Shown: piece by piece, positions 63,664-64,000 of the stretch | Layout: every line of letters begins with the position of its first letter | How positions within the stretch are numbered: the stretch's first letter is position 1 | Origin: CAZRVH01 sp964603635 | GTDB taxonomy: Bacteria > Patescibacteriota > Gracilibacteria > Peribacterales > Peribacteraceae | Length of the DNA: 64,000 nucleotides | Direction: 5' to 3' | Assembly (NCBI GenBank): GCA_964603635.1 | Contig: CAZRVH010000004.1 | Location: 1 to 64,000, forward strand | Translations under genes and position numbers: made by a program | The notes under the pieces: model-generated | The model's input: the letters and a program-made list of their open reading frames with translations, nothing else | What the model was told of the DNA's origin: nothing | Database searches by the model: none

Positions 63664-64000
63664 TCAGAGCGCCAGCTTGGCCTTCAGCGCCTGCTGGATT
63701 TTCAGGATGGCGCCACGCGATTTGCCTTCAAGCGCGGGATTGTTCCACAGATATCCTTCCTTCTTTTTATACGGGTCGATGCCCAGGAATTTTTCCACCG
63801 CCACCACGGGGTTGGTCAGGACTGCCTCCTTCCAATTCTCCAGCACGTTCGCATCCGCGAAATATCCTGTCAGCCACGAGCTTCCTTGCGAGGTGTCCGT
63901 CGCTTCCAAGACACCGTCGTCTATTTGCAGGGCCAATGCCGTTTTGAATGCGTCGGATTCCAATTTGTGGGCCACTTCCGATGCAATGATTTTCCAATCG
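63664..64000 (-). CDS. Hypothetical protein, N-terminus outside window
   Basis: The frame is open to the right edge (reading DWKIIASEVAHKLESDAFKT at the boundary) and ends QQALKAKLAL at 63664, 8 nt before the next gene. At least 111 residues are visible, mainly helical, with FLGIDPYKKKEGYLWNNPAL. No family was recognised. It is probably in the same operon as the 745-aa protein. Confidence 0.6.
   Translation of the reverse strand, partial: DWKIIASEVAHKLESDAFKTALALQIDDGVLEATDTSQGSSWLTGYFADANVLENWKEAVLTNPVVAVEKFLGIDPYKKKEGYLWNNPALEGKSRGAILKIQQALKAKLAL

Noticed and set aside
61338..63947. 869-codon plus-strand open frame antisense to the large helical protein
   Set aside because: Rich in Arg/His/Gly with no domain pattern; a long antisense frame is expected opposite a GC-rich gene, and the minus strand gives coherent helical proteins with coupled starts.
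1..64000. CRISPR arrays, insertion sequences with transposase, integrases, prophage genes
   Set aside because: No regularly spaced direct repeats of CRISPR type and no transposase, integrase or phage structural motifs were seen in any frame.
1..64000. Recoded UGA (code 25)
   Set aside because: Reading UGA as glycine would fuse or extend many genes; intact RF2 with a UGA-sensing frameshift supports standard termination.

Overview
The window looks like a stretch of a small-genome, fermentative bacterium of the Patescibacteria/CPR radiation, most plausibly Peribacteria/Peregrinibacteria-like. This is an inference from gene content; no 16S gene is present. UGA is read as stop: many genes end in TGA, and prfB (RF2) is intact with its classical autoregulatory UGA frameshift, which argues against the recoded Gracilibacteria/Absconditabacteria. 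The most pervasive regulatory feature is apparent leaderless transcription. In more than twenty genes a TATAAT-like -10 box lies 6-8 nt before the start codon, so the transcript would begin at or next to the A/GTG of the start. Shine-Dalgarno sequences are rare (a clear one precedes 19440).

Layout. 1-730: partial tRNA-Ser(CGA) and a 57-aa histone-fold protein. 733-6470: MBL hydrolase, RF2, a pair of membrane-anchored PilN/PilO-like proteins, and the infC-rpmI-rplT operon. 6.5-12 kb: patatin, membrane protein, NIF3-like protein and ADP-forming acetyl-CoA synthetase. 12-16.4 kb: flavodoxin, 2-oxoacid:ferredoxin oxidoreductase alpha/gamma, an S-layer-homology protein and the oxidoreductase beta subunit, all with overlapping stops and starts. 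16.4-22.5 kb: AT-richer accessory gene, HEPN-like protein, trmD, SLH protein, a DsbA-fold lipoprotein without catalytic cysteines, and a WecG-type glycosyltransferase. 22.5-30.5 kb: gpmA, uppS, wecB, O-antigen-ligase-like protein, and an ECF sigma factor with a FecR-like membrane partner. 30.5-34.5 kb: efp, a 158-bp repeat copy, a ~730-nt gene-free segment rich in stable hairpins (candidate large structured RNA), and gatB with a duplicated 3' remnant. 34.5-48.5 kb: second ECF sigma, def, exonuclease, nth, mscL, ThyX-like protein, a SecD with an inserted parvulin domain, envelope genes, rlmD and rlmH. 48.6-50.4 kb: tRNA-Glu followed by two single-gene AT-rich cassettes bounded by copies of the tRNA 3' end. 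50.4-53.7 kb: TrmB-type regulator divergent from an amino-acid ABC transporter. 53.9-64 kb: KOW protein, beta-lactamase-fold protein, pfkA, csp, uppP, Nudix, proS, DUF212 and a large helical protein locus running off the right edge.

Metabolically the window supports glycolysis (pfkA, gpmA). It also supports oxidative decarboxylation of 2-oxoacids to acyl-CoA with ferredoxin/flavodoxin as acceptor, then substrate-level ATP synthesis by ADP-forming acyl-CoA synthetase. The undecaprenyl and sugar genes (uppS, uppP, wecB, wecG-like, ligase-like, NDP-sugar pyrophosphorylase) point to surface polysaccharide, and the SLH proteins to an S-layer-type surface.

Two repeat classes pervade the window. 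The first is several REP-like palindromic families, including one read in-frame in the oxidoreductase beta gene. The second is an architectural class of long hairpins whose arms are degenerate tandem repeats of 6-9 nt. The arm sequence differs from element to element, and one lies inside a coding region.
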